A stretch of DNA of 64,000 nucleotides, taken from positions 434,001 to 498,000 of the forward strand of contig NZ_CP097263.1 in assembly GCF_028622115.1 (NCBI RefSeq). Reading direction: 5' to 3'. This DNA comes from Kutzneria chonburiensis. GTDB taxonomy: Bacteria; Actinomycetota; Actinomycetes; Mycobacteriales; Pseudonocardiaceae. A program made the translations under genes and the position numbers. How positions within the stretch are numbered: position 1 is the first letter of the stretch; each line of letters starts with the position of its first letter. The notes below the pieces were generated by a model that saw only the letters and a program-made list of their open reading frames with translations, was not told where the DNA came from and did no database searches. Positions 1 through 7,205 of this stretch are shown here, piece by piece.

Positions 1-1
1 G

Positions 2-358
2 GCCGGCGGCCCGTCGGTGCCGTGGTCGATCCTCAAGTCGTCCAAGAACCAGGCGGCCGCGCTGGATCTGGTCAAGTACCTGGTCAGCGACAAGGCCGCG
101 GTGACCGCCGAGCTGGCCGCCGAGGGCAACTTCCGTACCGGCTTCGACTACCCGGCTTCGGCGCTGAACAAGGAGGTCGGCGCGATCGTGGCCGCGGCCA
201 GGACGACCGTCGTCGCTTCGGCCGGGCAGGGCGACAACTCCGCGCCGACCGGGTTCGGCGACGAGGTCAACAAGCTGGTGCAGGGCTTGTACGTCGGGCA
301 GACGGCGCCGCAGGTGATCACCGCACTCGACGACTGGTACACCGCCAATGCGAAGTAG
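2..358 (+). CDS. Sugar ABC transporter substrate-binding protein, C-terminal fragment
   Basis: The frame is open from the first bases of the window, so the 5' end lies outside and only about 118 C-terminal residues are visible. They show the helical end of a family 1 extracellular solute-binding protein, including a stretch NQAAALDLVKYLVS of the kind that packs behind the sugar site, and a tail ending in DDWYTANAK. The stop codon overlaps the start of the first permease gene by 11 nt, so this is the lipoprotein component of the carbohydrate importer encoded next. The ligand cannot be read from this fragment. The neighbours (RraA-like protein, nucleoside hydrolase, toroid-like enzyme) hint at a sugar conjugate or ribosyl compound, but that is inference. 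Confidence 0.85.
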   Translation, partial: AGGPSVPWSILKSSKNQAAALDLVKYLVSDKAAVTAELAAEGNFRTGFDYPASALNKEVGAIVAAARTTVVASAGQGDNSAPTGFGDEVNKLVQGLYVGQTAPQVITALDDWYTANAK

Positions 359-1202
359 CGCGCAGCGGGCGCTGATGCTCGGGCCGGCGCTGGTGCTGCT
401 GGCGGTGTTCATGCTGGTGCCCATCGCCATCGCCGGCTACCTCAGCTTCACCGACTGGGACGGGCTCACGCCGAACCCGAATCCCGTGGGCTGGGCCAAC
501 TACCAGCGCCTGCTGTCCGATGTGGACGTACGGAACGCGGCCGTGGTGACGCTGGTGATCACGGTCGTCGGCACGATCGGCTGCAACGCCGCCGGGCTCG
601 GGCTGGCGCTGTTGCTCAACCGCCGCAACCGTTTCACCAGTCTGCTGCGGGCCGTGGTGTTCTATCCGTACGTGGTCGGGCCGATCATCATCGGCTTCCT
701 GTGGTCGGCCATCCTCGGCGCGGACGGCGTGATCGCCAACGCGGTGATCCCCGTGCCGTTCCTGTCCGACCCGGTGTGGGCGGTCGGCAGCATCACGTTC
801 GTCGTGGTGTGGTCCCAGTTCGGCGTGAACGTCGTGCTGTACCTGGCCGGGTTGCAGACCGTGCCACCGAGCCTGCTGGAAGCGGCCACTGTGGACGGTG
901 CCGGGCGGTGGCAGACGTTCCGGGCGGTGACGTGGCCGGTGTTGGCGCCCTCGGTGACCGTGAACATCGTGCTGGTGCTGGTCGGGTTGCTGCGGGTGTA
1001 CGAGATCGTGCTCGCCCTGACCGGCGGTGGCCCGGCCGGCCGGACCAGCACCTTCGCCTTCCTGATCCTGTCGAGTTCGTTCCGCAGCAACCAGTTGGGC
1101 TACGGGGCGGCGCAGGCGATCACGTTGATGGTGGTGATCGGCGCGCTGGCCCTTGGCGTGACGGCGTTGCGGCAGCGGGCCGAGAAGGCGGTGGCGGCAT
1201 GA
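348..1202 (+). CDS. Carbohydrate ABC transporter permease, MalF/UgpA type
   Basis: A 284-residue integral membrane subunit of a sugar importer. It has a hydrophobic first helix (about residues 9-31), a short extracytoplasmic loop with SFTDWDG, and further helices typical of the MalF/LacF family. The cytoplasmic coupling loop that touches the ATPase is visible as EAATVDGAG at about residues 178-186, followed by the usual phenylalanine and proline positions. The start ATG overlaps the binding-protein stop, and its own stop overlaps the next permease start as ATGA, so the three genes are translationally coupled. No ATP-binding subunit is encoded in the visible part; such importers commonly share an MsiK-type ATPase encoded elsewhere. 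Family assignment is firm, substrate unknown. Confidence 0.93.
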   Translation: MRSSAQRALMLGPALVLLAVFMLVPIAIAGYLSFTDWDGLTPNPNPVGWANYQRLLSDVDVRNAAVVTLVITVVGTIGCNAAGLGLALLLNRRNRFTSLLRAVVFYPYVVGPIIIGFLWSAILGADGVIANAVIPVPFLSDPVWAVGSITFVVVWSQFGVNVVLYLAGLQTVPPSLLEAATVDGAGRWQTFRAVTWPVLAPSVTVNIVLVLVGLLRVYEIVLALTGGGPAGRTSTFAFLILSSSFRSNQLGYGAAQAITLMVVIGALALGVTALRQRAEKAVAA

Positions 1203-2014
1203 TCCGACGCCTCATCCTGCTGCCGGTGGTGATCTTGATGGTGGTGCCGGCCTACCTGCTGGTCGTCAACTCCTTCAAGTCACAGCAGGACATCACCCAG
1301 GAGCCGTTCGGCATCCCGCTGCCGCGGCTGTCGGTCGACTACCTGCTCGGCGCGCTCAACTCGCCGGACTTCTCCTTGGTCAAGGCCTATATCGTGACGG
1401 CGTTGTTCGCCGTCGGGGTGAATGTGCTGTCATTGCTGGTCAGCGGCCCGGCGGCGTACGTGATCGCCCGCGGCACGCGGATCGGGCATCGGGCGCTGCT
1501 GGTGCTGTTCCTGGTGGGTATGTTCATCCCGAGCCAGGTTCTGGTGATCCCGGTGATCTACGTGCTCAAGACGCTGGGCCTGATGGGCACGGTGCCGGGA
1601 TTCCTGTTGTTCGAGACCACGCTGACCCTGCCGATCTCCATGTTCCTCTACGTCTCGTACATCAAGACGCTGCCGCGGGAGCTGGACGAGGCGGCGCGGA
1701 TGGACGGCGCGGGGCCGTTCACCACGTTCTGGCGGATCATCTTTCCGCTGATGAAGCCGGCGGTGGTGACGGCGATCGTGTTGCACACCATCGGGGTCTG
1801 GACCGACTTCGTCAACCCGCAGATCATCCTGGGGCCGGCGTCGAGCCTGTACACCGTGACGACCAGCGTGTACGCGGCGATCGGCAAGTACTCCACCGAC
1901 TTCACCGTGGTGTACCCGAACCTGCTGGTCGCGGTGGTGCCGGTGTTGGCGTTCTTCGTGTTCCTGCAACGGAACATCGTGTCCGGGCTGACGACGGGGG
2001 CGACGAAGGGATGA
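1199..2014 (+). CDS. Carbohydrate ABC transporter permease, MalG/UgpE type
   Basis: The second membrane subunit of the importer, 271 residues. The start chosen is the ATG overlapping the preceding TGA (ATGA); a longer upstream reading frame is only a shadow of the preceding gene. The N-terminus begins with a basic stretch and a hydrophobic helix ending in NSFKS, the hallmark of MalG-type permeases. The EAA loop is visible as ELDEAARMDGAG, followed by phenylalanine-rich sequence and proline. About six membrane segments can be traced. The stop overlaps the start of the next gene by 4 nt. It should pair with the MalF-type subunit in the inner membrane to form the sugar channel. Confidence 0.93.
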   Translation: MIRRLILLPVVILMVVPAYLLVVNSFKSQQDITQEPFGIPLPRLSVDYLLGALNSPDFSLVKAYIVTALFAVGVNVLSLLVSGPAAYVIARGTRIGHRALLVLFLVGMFIPSQVLVIPVIYVLKTLGLMGTVPGFLLFETTLTLPISMFLYVSYIKTLPRELDEAARMDGAGPFTTFWRIIFPLMKPAVVTAIVLHTIGVWTDFVNPQIILGPASSLYTVTTSVYAAIGKYSTDFTVVYPNLLVAVVPVLAFFVFLQRNIVSGLTTGATKG

Positions 2015-3846
2015 GCACCACCGCCTCCGCGACGACGCCGCTGGTCCAGCCGCCACGCTGGGCGCTGTTGCAGCGCGAGCTGTTCGCGTTGCTGGACCAG
2101 GGTTGGCGGCGGTTCGAGGAGCTGTACTGCGCCTCGGACGGCTCGCTGGTCTACGCCGGCCGCACCTTCGGCCGTGACGGCGTCGACGACTTCTACGAGC
2201 CGTTCTTCAACTGGCCCATGCTCTATCTGCTCGGCGGGGCCGATGACCTGCTCGACGCGTGCAAGCGGCACTGGCACGGCGTGACCGCGCAGCTGACCGA
2301 GCGCGGCCTGCTGACCAATGAGTTCGAGGACGGCTACGACTGGTTCCACCAGGGCGAGTCGCTGCTGTTCTTCTACACCCTCTGCGCGGCCGATCCTGAG
2401 TATTTCCGTGACAGGGCACTGAGATTCGCCGACCTGTTCCTGCCGGACTCGCCGGTGCACAACTACGACGGTCGGCGTCGGATGATGCGGGCACCGCACG
2501 TCGGCGCTCTCGGTCCGCGGCCGGGGCTCGGCGAGGACCAGCCGTTCTCGGCGTCCAACACCGGAATGCGGAAGTACGGCCTGCCGTTGCGGGACGTGCG
2601 GGGCATTCTCGACTGGGACGATCTCGCGCAACCGCTGCTGGCGCACCGCATGGCCGACGCGATGAACGCCCGTCTCGGCGTCGGCGACGTGCCGTTGAAC
2701 CTGGCCAGCACGTCGTTGGCGACCAATGCCTGGCTGTACGACCATGATCCCCGGTACTCCGGCTTCGTCAAGTCCTATGTGGACAAGTGGGCGGGCAGGA
2801 CCGTGGACGGTCTGCTGCCCGACAACGTGGGGCCACGGGGCGAGGTCGGCGAGATGCACGGCGGCCGGTGGTACGGCGGCCACTACGGCTGGACCTGGCC
2901 GCACGGGCTGTACAGCGTGCTGGCCCCGGCGTTGATCGGCGCTTCGAACGCGACCGTGGTCAGCGGCAAGGACCGGCCACTTTCCCTGCCACGGGACATG
3001 ATCAAGGCGATCTTGGGGTACGCGCGGCATGCGGCGATGGATCCCGACGACGCCACGTTCTTCGACCACTGGCAGGAGCGGCTGGGCGACGGCGTCCATG
3101 ACGAGCTGCTGCTGGTGCCGTATCGGCGTGACGAGAAGGGCTGGTTCGACTTCCAGCCGCTGCCGCCGGCCTACCTGGCCTGGCTGTGGTGGCTGACCCG
3201 CAGTGTCGAGGACCGCCGCCTGATCGAGCGTATCGCCGCCGGCTCCGGCTACGAATGGCCGACCGTCAGGGATTTCCGTGAGAAGGAGGAAGCCGGTCAC
3301 GAGCCGCCGTGGCTGACGTATCTGCTCGGCGACAACCCGGACTGGCCCGAGGAAGCTCTGGAGATGGCGATCCGCCAGGTGCGTGTGCGGCTGCGGCTGA
3401 TGGAGGAGCATCCGACACCGCCGCCGGACGACAACATCCACTGGTGGCAGGAGCTCAACCCGGTGGTCACCGAGGTGTTGACCCAGCTCATCGCCGGCGC
3501 GCCGCAGATGCTGTACAACGGCGGGCTGCCGTACAGCCAGCTCCGCTGGACCGACGCCCTGCGTAATCGGCCCGGCCTGCCCGAGGACGTTGCTGCCCTG
3601 GTCGAGCAGCTCGACGACTCGACCGTCACCGTGCAGGTGCTCAATCTCGGGGCCGCCCAACAACTTCTGCGCCTGACCGGCGGCGGCTACGGCGAACATC
3701 CGTTCACCGAGCTGACGGCCGACGGCGTGACCATGCCCGTCGACCAATCCCTGCTGGTGGACCTGCCGCCGCGCACCCGTATCCGCCTGCGGCTGCGGTT
3801 CCAGCGGTTCGGCCGGCGACCCGCCCATCAACCGAGAGGACTGTGA
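2011..3846 (+). CDS. Uncharacterised 611-residue protein, probable alpha/alpha toroid (glycosidase-like)
   Basis: I do not recognise a named family with confidence. The protein has no signal peptide and many evenly spaced aromatic helices (FYEPFFNWPMLYLLGG, GYDWFHQGESLLFFYTL, GGHYGWTWPHGLYSVL), the pattern of six-hairpin or alpha/alpha-toroid glycosidases and lyases. Acidic residues lie beside several tryptophans (DGYDWFHQGE), which could serve as catalytic or sugar-binding residues. The last ~90 residues are beta-rich, like the C-terminal sandwich of such enzymes. It sits between permeases and an RraA-like gene with overlapping or zero-gap junctions, so it probably acts in the cytoplasm on the imported compound. 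A glycoside hydrolase, isomerase or lyase are all possible. Confidence 0.6.
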   Translation: MSTTASATTPLVQPPRWALLQRELFALLDQGWRRFEELYCASDGSLVYAGRTFGRDGVDDFYEPFFNWPMLYLLGGADDLLDACKRHWHGVTAQLTERGLLTNEFEDGYDWFHQGESLLFFYTLCAADPEYFRDRALRFADLFLPDSPVHNYDGRRRMMRAPHVGALGPRPGLGEDQPFSASNTGMRKYGLPLRDVRGILDWDDLAQPLLAHRMADAMNARLGVGDVPLNLASTSLATNAWLYDHDPRYSGFVKSYVDKWAGRTVDGLLPDNVGPRGEVGEMHGGRWYGGHYGWTWPHGLYSVLAPALIGASNATVVSGKDRPLSLPRDMIKAILGYARHAAMDPDDATFFDHWQERLGDGVHDELLLVPYRRDEKGWFDFQPLPPAYLAWLWWLTRSVEDRRLIERIAAGSGYEWPTVRDFREKEEAGHEPPWLTYLLGDNPDWPEEALEMAIRQVRVRLRLMEEHPTPPPDDNIHWWQELNPVVTEVLTQLIAGAPQMLYNGGLPYSQLRWTDALRNRPGLPEDVAALVEQLDDSTVTVQVLNLGAAQQLLRLTGGGYGEHPFTELTADGVTMPVDQSLLVDLPPRTRIRLRLRFQRFGRRPAHQPRGL

Positions 3847-4611
3847 ATGAGCTGGCCCCTGCCGGTGCGCGGCCCGGCTTACACCCGCGCCGACGCCGAG
3901 ATCATGGCCGCGCTGCAACCGGTCAGTAGTGCCACGGCGTGCGCCCAGCTGCACAAGGACGGCATCACGCGCACGTTCATCGAGGGCCCGAAGCCGTTGA
4001 GCCTCGGGCAGCGGATCGTCGGCTCCAGCGTGACATTGCAGTTCATGCCGCAGCGGGAGGACATCGCCAGCGGCGTGGCCCAGGAGTACGTGGAGCGGAC
4101 CACCGCGCTGTGGGCCGTGCTGGAGACCGTGCAGCCGGGCGATGTCCTTGTCGTGCAGGCGTATGGCAGCGCCTATACGGGATGCCTCGGCGACATGCTC
4201 GTGCGCTACTTCAAGCGCCGCGGCGGGGCCGGGATCATCGTCGACGGCCGTATCCGCGATGCGCCTCGGGTGCGCAAGCTCGGCGTGCCCATCTGGTGCA
4301 CGGGATCGACGCCGCACTATGCCTCGCAGTCGGAGCTTTTCCCGTGGGCGTATGACGTTCCCGTCGCTGTCGGCGGTGTCCTGTGCCTGCCCGGTGACGT
4401 TGTCGTCGCCGATGACGACGGGGCCGTGGTGGTGCCCCAGCGCAGCGCGGCCGATCTCGCGCGCAGCGCCGGTGATCACGAGGAGTGGGAGGTGTTCAGC
4501 CGCATGAGGATCGACCAGGGGGCGACCCTCAGCGACTACTACCCGCTCACCTCCGACAGCCGCGCCGAATACGAGGCGTGGCGGGAGGCCCGTGACACCA
4601 TGGGGACATGA
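3847..4611 (+). CDS. RraA-like / HMG-CHA aldolase-family protein
   Basis: A 254-residue member of the RraA/4-carboxy-4-hydroxy-2-oxoadipate aldolase superfamily. The family core is visible: GDVLVVQAYG, then GDMLVRYFKRRGG, then IIVDGRIRDAP, whose Arg-Asp pair positions substrate and divalent metal in aldolase members, and finally a V-PGDVVVADDDGAVVVP segment. Classical RraA binds RNase E and is about 160 residues; this longer form with the metal-binding Asp fits the metabolic aldolase or decarboxylase branch better. It starts directly after the stop of the preceding gene and overlaps the nucleoside hydrolase start by 4 nt. A role in breaking down a carbon skeleton from the imported compound is inferred. 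Confidence 0.8.
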   Translation: MSWPLPVRGPAYTRADAEIMAALQPVSSATACAQLHKDGITRTFIEGPKPLSLGQRIVGSSVTLQFMPQREDIASGVAQEYVERTTALWAVLETVQPGDVLVVQAYGSAYTGCLGDMLVRYFKRRGGAGIIVDGRIRDAPRVRKLGVPIWCTGSTPHYASQSELFPWAYDVPVAVGGVLCLPGDVVVADDDGAVVVPQRSAADLARSAGDHEEWEVFSRMRIDQGATLSDYYPLTSDSRAEYEAWREARDTMGT

Positions 4612-5504
4612 CGACACGGGTGATCCTCGACTGCGATCCCGGGCATGACGACGCGTTGGCCATCCTGCTGGCCGCCCGGCGACTCGACCTGCGGGCGATC
4701 ACCACCGTGGCCGGCAACCAGACGCTGGCCAAGACCACGATGAACGCCCGTCGGATGTGCACGGTCGCTGGTATCACCGACGTGCCCATCGCGGCCGGCG
4801 CCGACCGGCCGTTGGTCCAGGAACCGTTGTACGCCGGGGAGATCCACGGCGACAGCGGCCTGGACGGGCCCAACTTCCCGCCGCCCACCGTGGACGTCGA
4901 CCCGCGCGGGGCGTATGAACTCGCCTCCGATGTACTCACCGAGCCCACCACGATCATCGCCACCGGCCCGCTGACCACTGTGGCCGGGTTGGTGGGGCAC
5001 AAGAACATCGAGCGCATCGTGCTCATGGGCGGCTCGACCGGCCGCGGCAACATGGCACCGTTGGCCGAGTTCAACATCCTGGCCGACCCGGAGGCGGCGG
5101 ACGTGGTCTTCCGGTCTGGAGTGCCGATCACCATGTGCGGGCTGGACGTCACCCACCAGGCCTTGGCCACGCCGGATGTGCTCGCCCGCATCGCCGCGAT
5201 CGGCACGCCGTTGGCCCAGGTGTGCCATGACCTGCTGACCTACTTCAGCGATACCTACCGGACGTATTTCGGCTTCGAGTCCCCGCCCGTCCACGACCCG
5301 GTGGCCGTGGCGGCGGTGATCGACCCGACGATCCTTGCGGTACGGCCGTTGAATGTGGAGATCGAGCTGACCGGCACCTACACGCGCGGCGCGACCGTCG
5401 TCGACGTGGACCGGGTCACCGGCCGCAAGCCCAACGCCATGGTCGCCACTGGATTGGACGCCGCGAGGTTCTGGGACCTGATGATCGGGGCGATGGGGGG
5501 ATAG
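4608..5504 (+). CDS. Nucleoside hydrolase, IunH/inosine-uridine family
   Basis: A 298-residue enzyme expected to hydrolyse the N-glycosidic bond of ribonucleosides, releasing base and ribose, in the cytoplasm. The calcium- and ribose-binding signature DCDPGHDDA is at residues 8-16, with Asp8, Asp10, Asp14 and Asp15 in the family pattern. A mid-protein segment EFNILADPEAA and the late motif VHDPVAVAAV supply the other conserved ligands. Length matches the family. The ATG overlaps the preceding stop (ATGA), so it is the last gene of the uptake operon. Its presence suggests that the imported ligand contains, or resembles, a ribosyl group. Base specificity cannot be read from sequence. Confidence 0.93.
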   Translation: MTTRVILDCDPGHDDALAILLAARRLDLRAITTVAGNQTLAKTTMNARRMCTVAGITDVPIAAGADRPLVQEPLYAGEIHGDSGLDGPNFPPPTVDVDPRGAYELASDVLTEPTTIIATGPLTTVAGLVGHKNIERIVLMGGSTGRGNMAPLAEFNILADPEAADVVFRSGVPITMCGLDVTHQALATPDVLARIAAIGTPLAQVCHDLLTYFSDTYRTYFGFESPPVHDPVAVAAVIDPTILAVRPLNVEIELTGTYTRGATVVDVDRVTGRKPNAMVATGLDAARFWDLMIGAMGG

Positions 5505-5555
5505 GTGAGGGTTGGGTGCGCGTGCCGCGCGGTTTCCCGGGGGTTCTTCGGTTTG

Positions 5556-5674
5556 TGGGTCGATTTGGTGTGGAGCCTCTGCGCGATGGCCCAAGGGCTA
5601 AAAGCGGGCAGGACGAGCCTGCCCTTGGCCTGTCAATTGTACGCCATCGCGCCCCTCCACACAAAATCGACCCA
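5556..5674 (+). repeat. Palindromic element, left copy, downstream of HNH gene
   Basis: A ~119-bp self-complementary element occupying most of the gap after the nucleoside hydrolase gene. The outer stem TGGGTCGATTT (5556-5566) pairs with AAATCGACCCA (5664-5674). After one mismatch, GTGTGGAG (5568-5575) pairs with CTCCACAC (5655-5662), and GCGCGATGGC (5581-5590) pairs with GCCATCGCGC (5643-5652). The 52-nt centre holds a smaller hairpin GGGCAGG-ACGAG-CCTGCCC (5606-5624). A second copy in opposite orientation lies at 7050-7173; the two centres are identical over 52 nt, while the outer stems differ by paired changes. There is no uridine run, so it is not a typical intrinsic terminator. The remaining 5675-5792 bases show no recognisable gene. 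Confidence 0.85.
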
Positions 5675-5792
5675 ATTCGCGGAGTTGGCGATCGGTGTGT
5701 GAAGGGAATGGCGGTGGCTGGGTTTTGACTCCCGCTGTGCACCCTTTTGGTGGTGGCTGTGGGAGGTCCTTTTCCCGGTGTCCGTTCCCCGG

Positions 5793-6935
5793 TTAGTGCC
5801 GCAGGGGGCGGGTGGTGTGGTGGCGGCCGGCCGGTGTGATCCAGTGGGTGGTGCCGTCTGAATCCTGGGTCACTGTGTAGTTGTCGTGTTTGCGGTGGTG
5901 GTGCCAGGTGCAGAGCCCTTGCAGGTTGGTCGCCTCTGTGGGGCCCTCTGGCCACGGGGTGATGTGGTCGTGCTCCTGGATGGGCAAGGTGCAGCCGGGT
6001 GCGGTGCAGGTCCCGCCGGCCCGAGCAACGGACGTCTCCTTCATCAGCGCCGTGGGTCGGTAGGTGTCGGTGCTGATCGCGGAGATCTGCTGGTACTCAT
6101 CCAGCAGCAGTCCCCGAAAGGGGCCATGCATGGCCAGTTCGCGGGCCGCCTCGGCCGCGATCGGCCCATAACCGGCAAGCTGACCGGGGTCGTTCGTGAG
6201 GCCGAGCAGGGTCTCCATGGAGATGGTGACGAAGGTGCGGACGTTCCAGTTGGTGTGCTTGCCCCGCAGGCGGTCCCACAGCACGTCCGAGCGTTTCTCG
6301 TCGGTGGTGCGCTCGTCCTTCGGCAGCGACTTCGCGTCGGCGCAGATCTGTTGGAACAGCTGGTGGGCCTCAGTGGCGGGGAGGATCCAGGTCAGTTGGG
6401 CCATGCCGTCGGGCAAGGGAGAGAGCCTGACCTGCCGATCGTTTTTGGCTTTGTGGCAGCGCTGCTCATAACCATCCGGATCGGCCTTCGCGACCAGCGC
6501 GGTGGCCTTGCGGCACACCTGCGTCCGAGTCATACCGGCGGCCTGTTCGGCCAGGGCCTGGTCGACTTCGGCGACCTGCGCCGGGTCCGAGAGGTGGCGG
6601 GTGCGTTCCCACACGGCGGCGAAGCGGGCGAGGTCGATCTCTCCCCGGCGGAACCGCTCGGCCAGCGCGGGATGGGTCTCCAGGGCGGCGGCGATCTCTT
6701 GTGAGCGGGCCAGGGCCGGCTCTGACACCTTCGTGGCCATCGCCAATTCGGTGAGGTCGTCGATGTGGTTGAGGGCCTCATGTTCGGCCCATTCACACAC
6801 GGCCCGCACCTTCCGGGCCACCCCCACGAAATTGACCAAATCTTCTTGGGTGAGGCTCGCTGGATCCACACCCACCACCAGATCGAACATGGCCCCGGTG
6901 GGTTCCATGCTCTCGATGTCGCGGGTGAGTTCCAT
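5793..6935 (-). CDS. DUF222 (13E12 repeat family) HNH endonuclease
   Basis: A 380-residue protein with the DUF222 domain in the N-terminal three quarters and an HNH nuclease module at about residues 310-350. The latter shows paired cysteines (CTAPGC), then EHDHITPW with the catalytic histidine, a conserved Asn in TNLQGLC, and the final WHHHRKH. Such proteins are abundant, multicopy and mobile-looking in mycobacteria and relatives; the DNA target is unknown. I chose the ATG at 6935 rather than the TTG at 6959, because the latter would lie inside a candidate SOS box (6950-6965). The gene stands alone, flanked at ~115 bp on both sides by inverted copies of a palindromic element, which suggests a mobile unit. 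Confidence 0.88.
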   Translation of the reverse strand: MELTRDIESMEPTGAMFDLVVGVDPASLTQEDLVNFVGVARKVRAVCEWAEHEALNHIDDLTELAMATKVSEPALARSQEIAAALETHPALAERFRRGEIDLARFAAVWERTRHLSDPAQVAEVDQALAEQAAGMTRTQVCRKATALVAKADPDGYEQRCHKAKNDRQVRLSPLPDGMAQLTWILPATEAHQLFQQICADAKSLPKDERTTDEKRSDVLWDRLRGKHTNWNVRTFVTISMETLLGLTNDPGQLAGYGPIAAEAARELAMHGPFRGLLLDEYQQISAISTDTYRPTALMKETSVARAGGTCTAPGCTLPIQEHDHITPWPEGPTEATNLQGLCTWHHHRKHDNYTVTQDSDGTTHWITPAGRHHTTRPLRH

Positions 6936-6949
6936 ACCTTTGAGAATAC

Positions 6950-6965
6950 TCGAACACAAGATCGA
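6950..6965 (-). promoter_or_regulatory. Candidate LexA/SOS box upstream of the HNH gene
   Basis: On the minus strand the sequence reads TCGATC-TTGT-GTTCGA, differing at one position from the mycobacterial-type SOS box TCGAAC-N4-GTTCGA. It ends 14 bp before the proposed ATG of the DUF222-HNH gene. Members of the 13E12 repeat family in Mycobacterium tuberculosis have been reported as LexA targets, so damage-inducible expression is plausible. A small hairpin with stem CCTAACGGG/CCCGTCAGG (one mismatch) lies just beyond, at 6975-6996. Confidence 0.6.
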
Positions 6966-7049
6966 ACACGAATCCCTAACGGGTGAATCCCGTCAGGCAG
7001 AAAGGCTTTTCTTTCCTCCCGCCACACCACAACACGGCAACTCGTACCA

Positions 7050-7173
7050 GTCGCGTGGATTTTGTGTGGAGGGGCGCGATGGCGTACAATTGACAGGCCA
7101 AGGGCAGGCTCGTCCTGCCCGCTTTTAGCCCTTGGGCCATCGCGCAGATGGCTCCACACCAAATCCACGCGAC
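7050..7173 (-). repeat. Palindromic element, right copy, upstream of HNH gene
   Basis: The second copy of the element at 5556-5674, in opposite orientation. The outer stem GTCGCGTGGATTT (7050-7062) pairs perfectly with AAATCCACGCGAC (7161-7173). The next stems, GTGTGGAG (7064-7071) with CTCCACAC (7152-7159) and GCGCGATGGC (7074-7083) with GCCATCGCGC (7136-7145), are identical to those of the left copy, as is the 52-nt centre. Only one internal-loop base is inserted relative to the left copy. The outer stem differs at three pairs, each change matched on the other side. The rest of 6966-7205 contains no recognisable gene. Confidence 0.85.
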
Positions 7174-7205
7174 CACACCGAATAAATCCCACCGACAAGC
7201 CGCAC

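Noticed and set aside
1648-4617. A 989-codon open frame on the minus strand across the permease/RraA region, and similar long antisense frames at 24777-28316 and 54389-57379.
   Set aside because: They are shadows of GC-rich codon use in the real genes on the plus strand, with low-complexity composition and no family motifs.
5556-5674. Interpretation of the palindromic element as an intrinsic terminator.
   Set aside because: No uridine run follows either arm, the structure is far larger than a terminator, and a second copy lies upstream of the HNH gene.
5793-6935. An IscB/OMEGA-type RNA-guided nuclease with a guide RNA in the palindromic repeats.
   Set aside because: The protein is DUF222 plus HNH without RuvC motifs or a bridge helix, and the repeats are palindromic flanks rather than one adjacent guide RNA.
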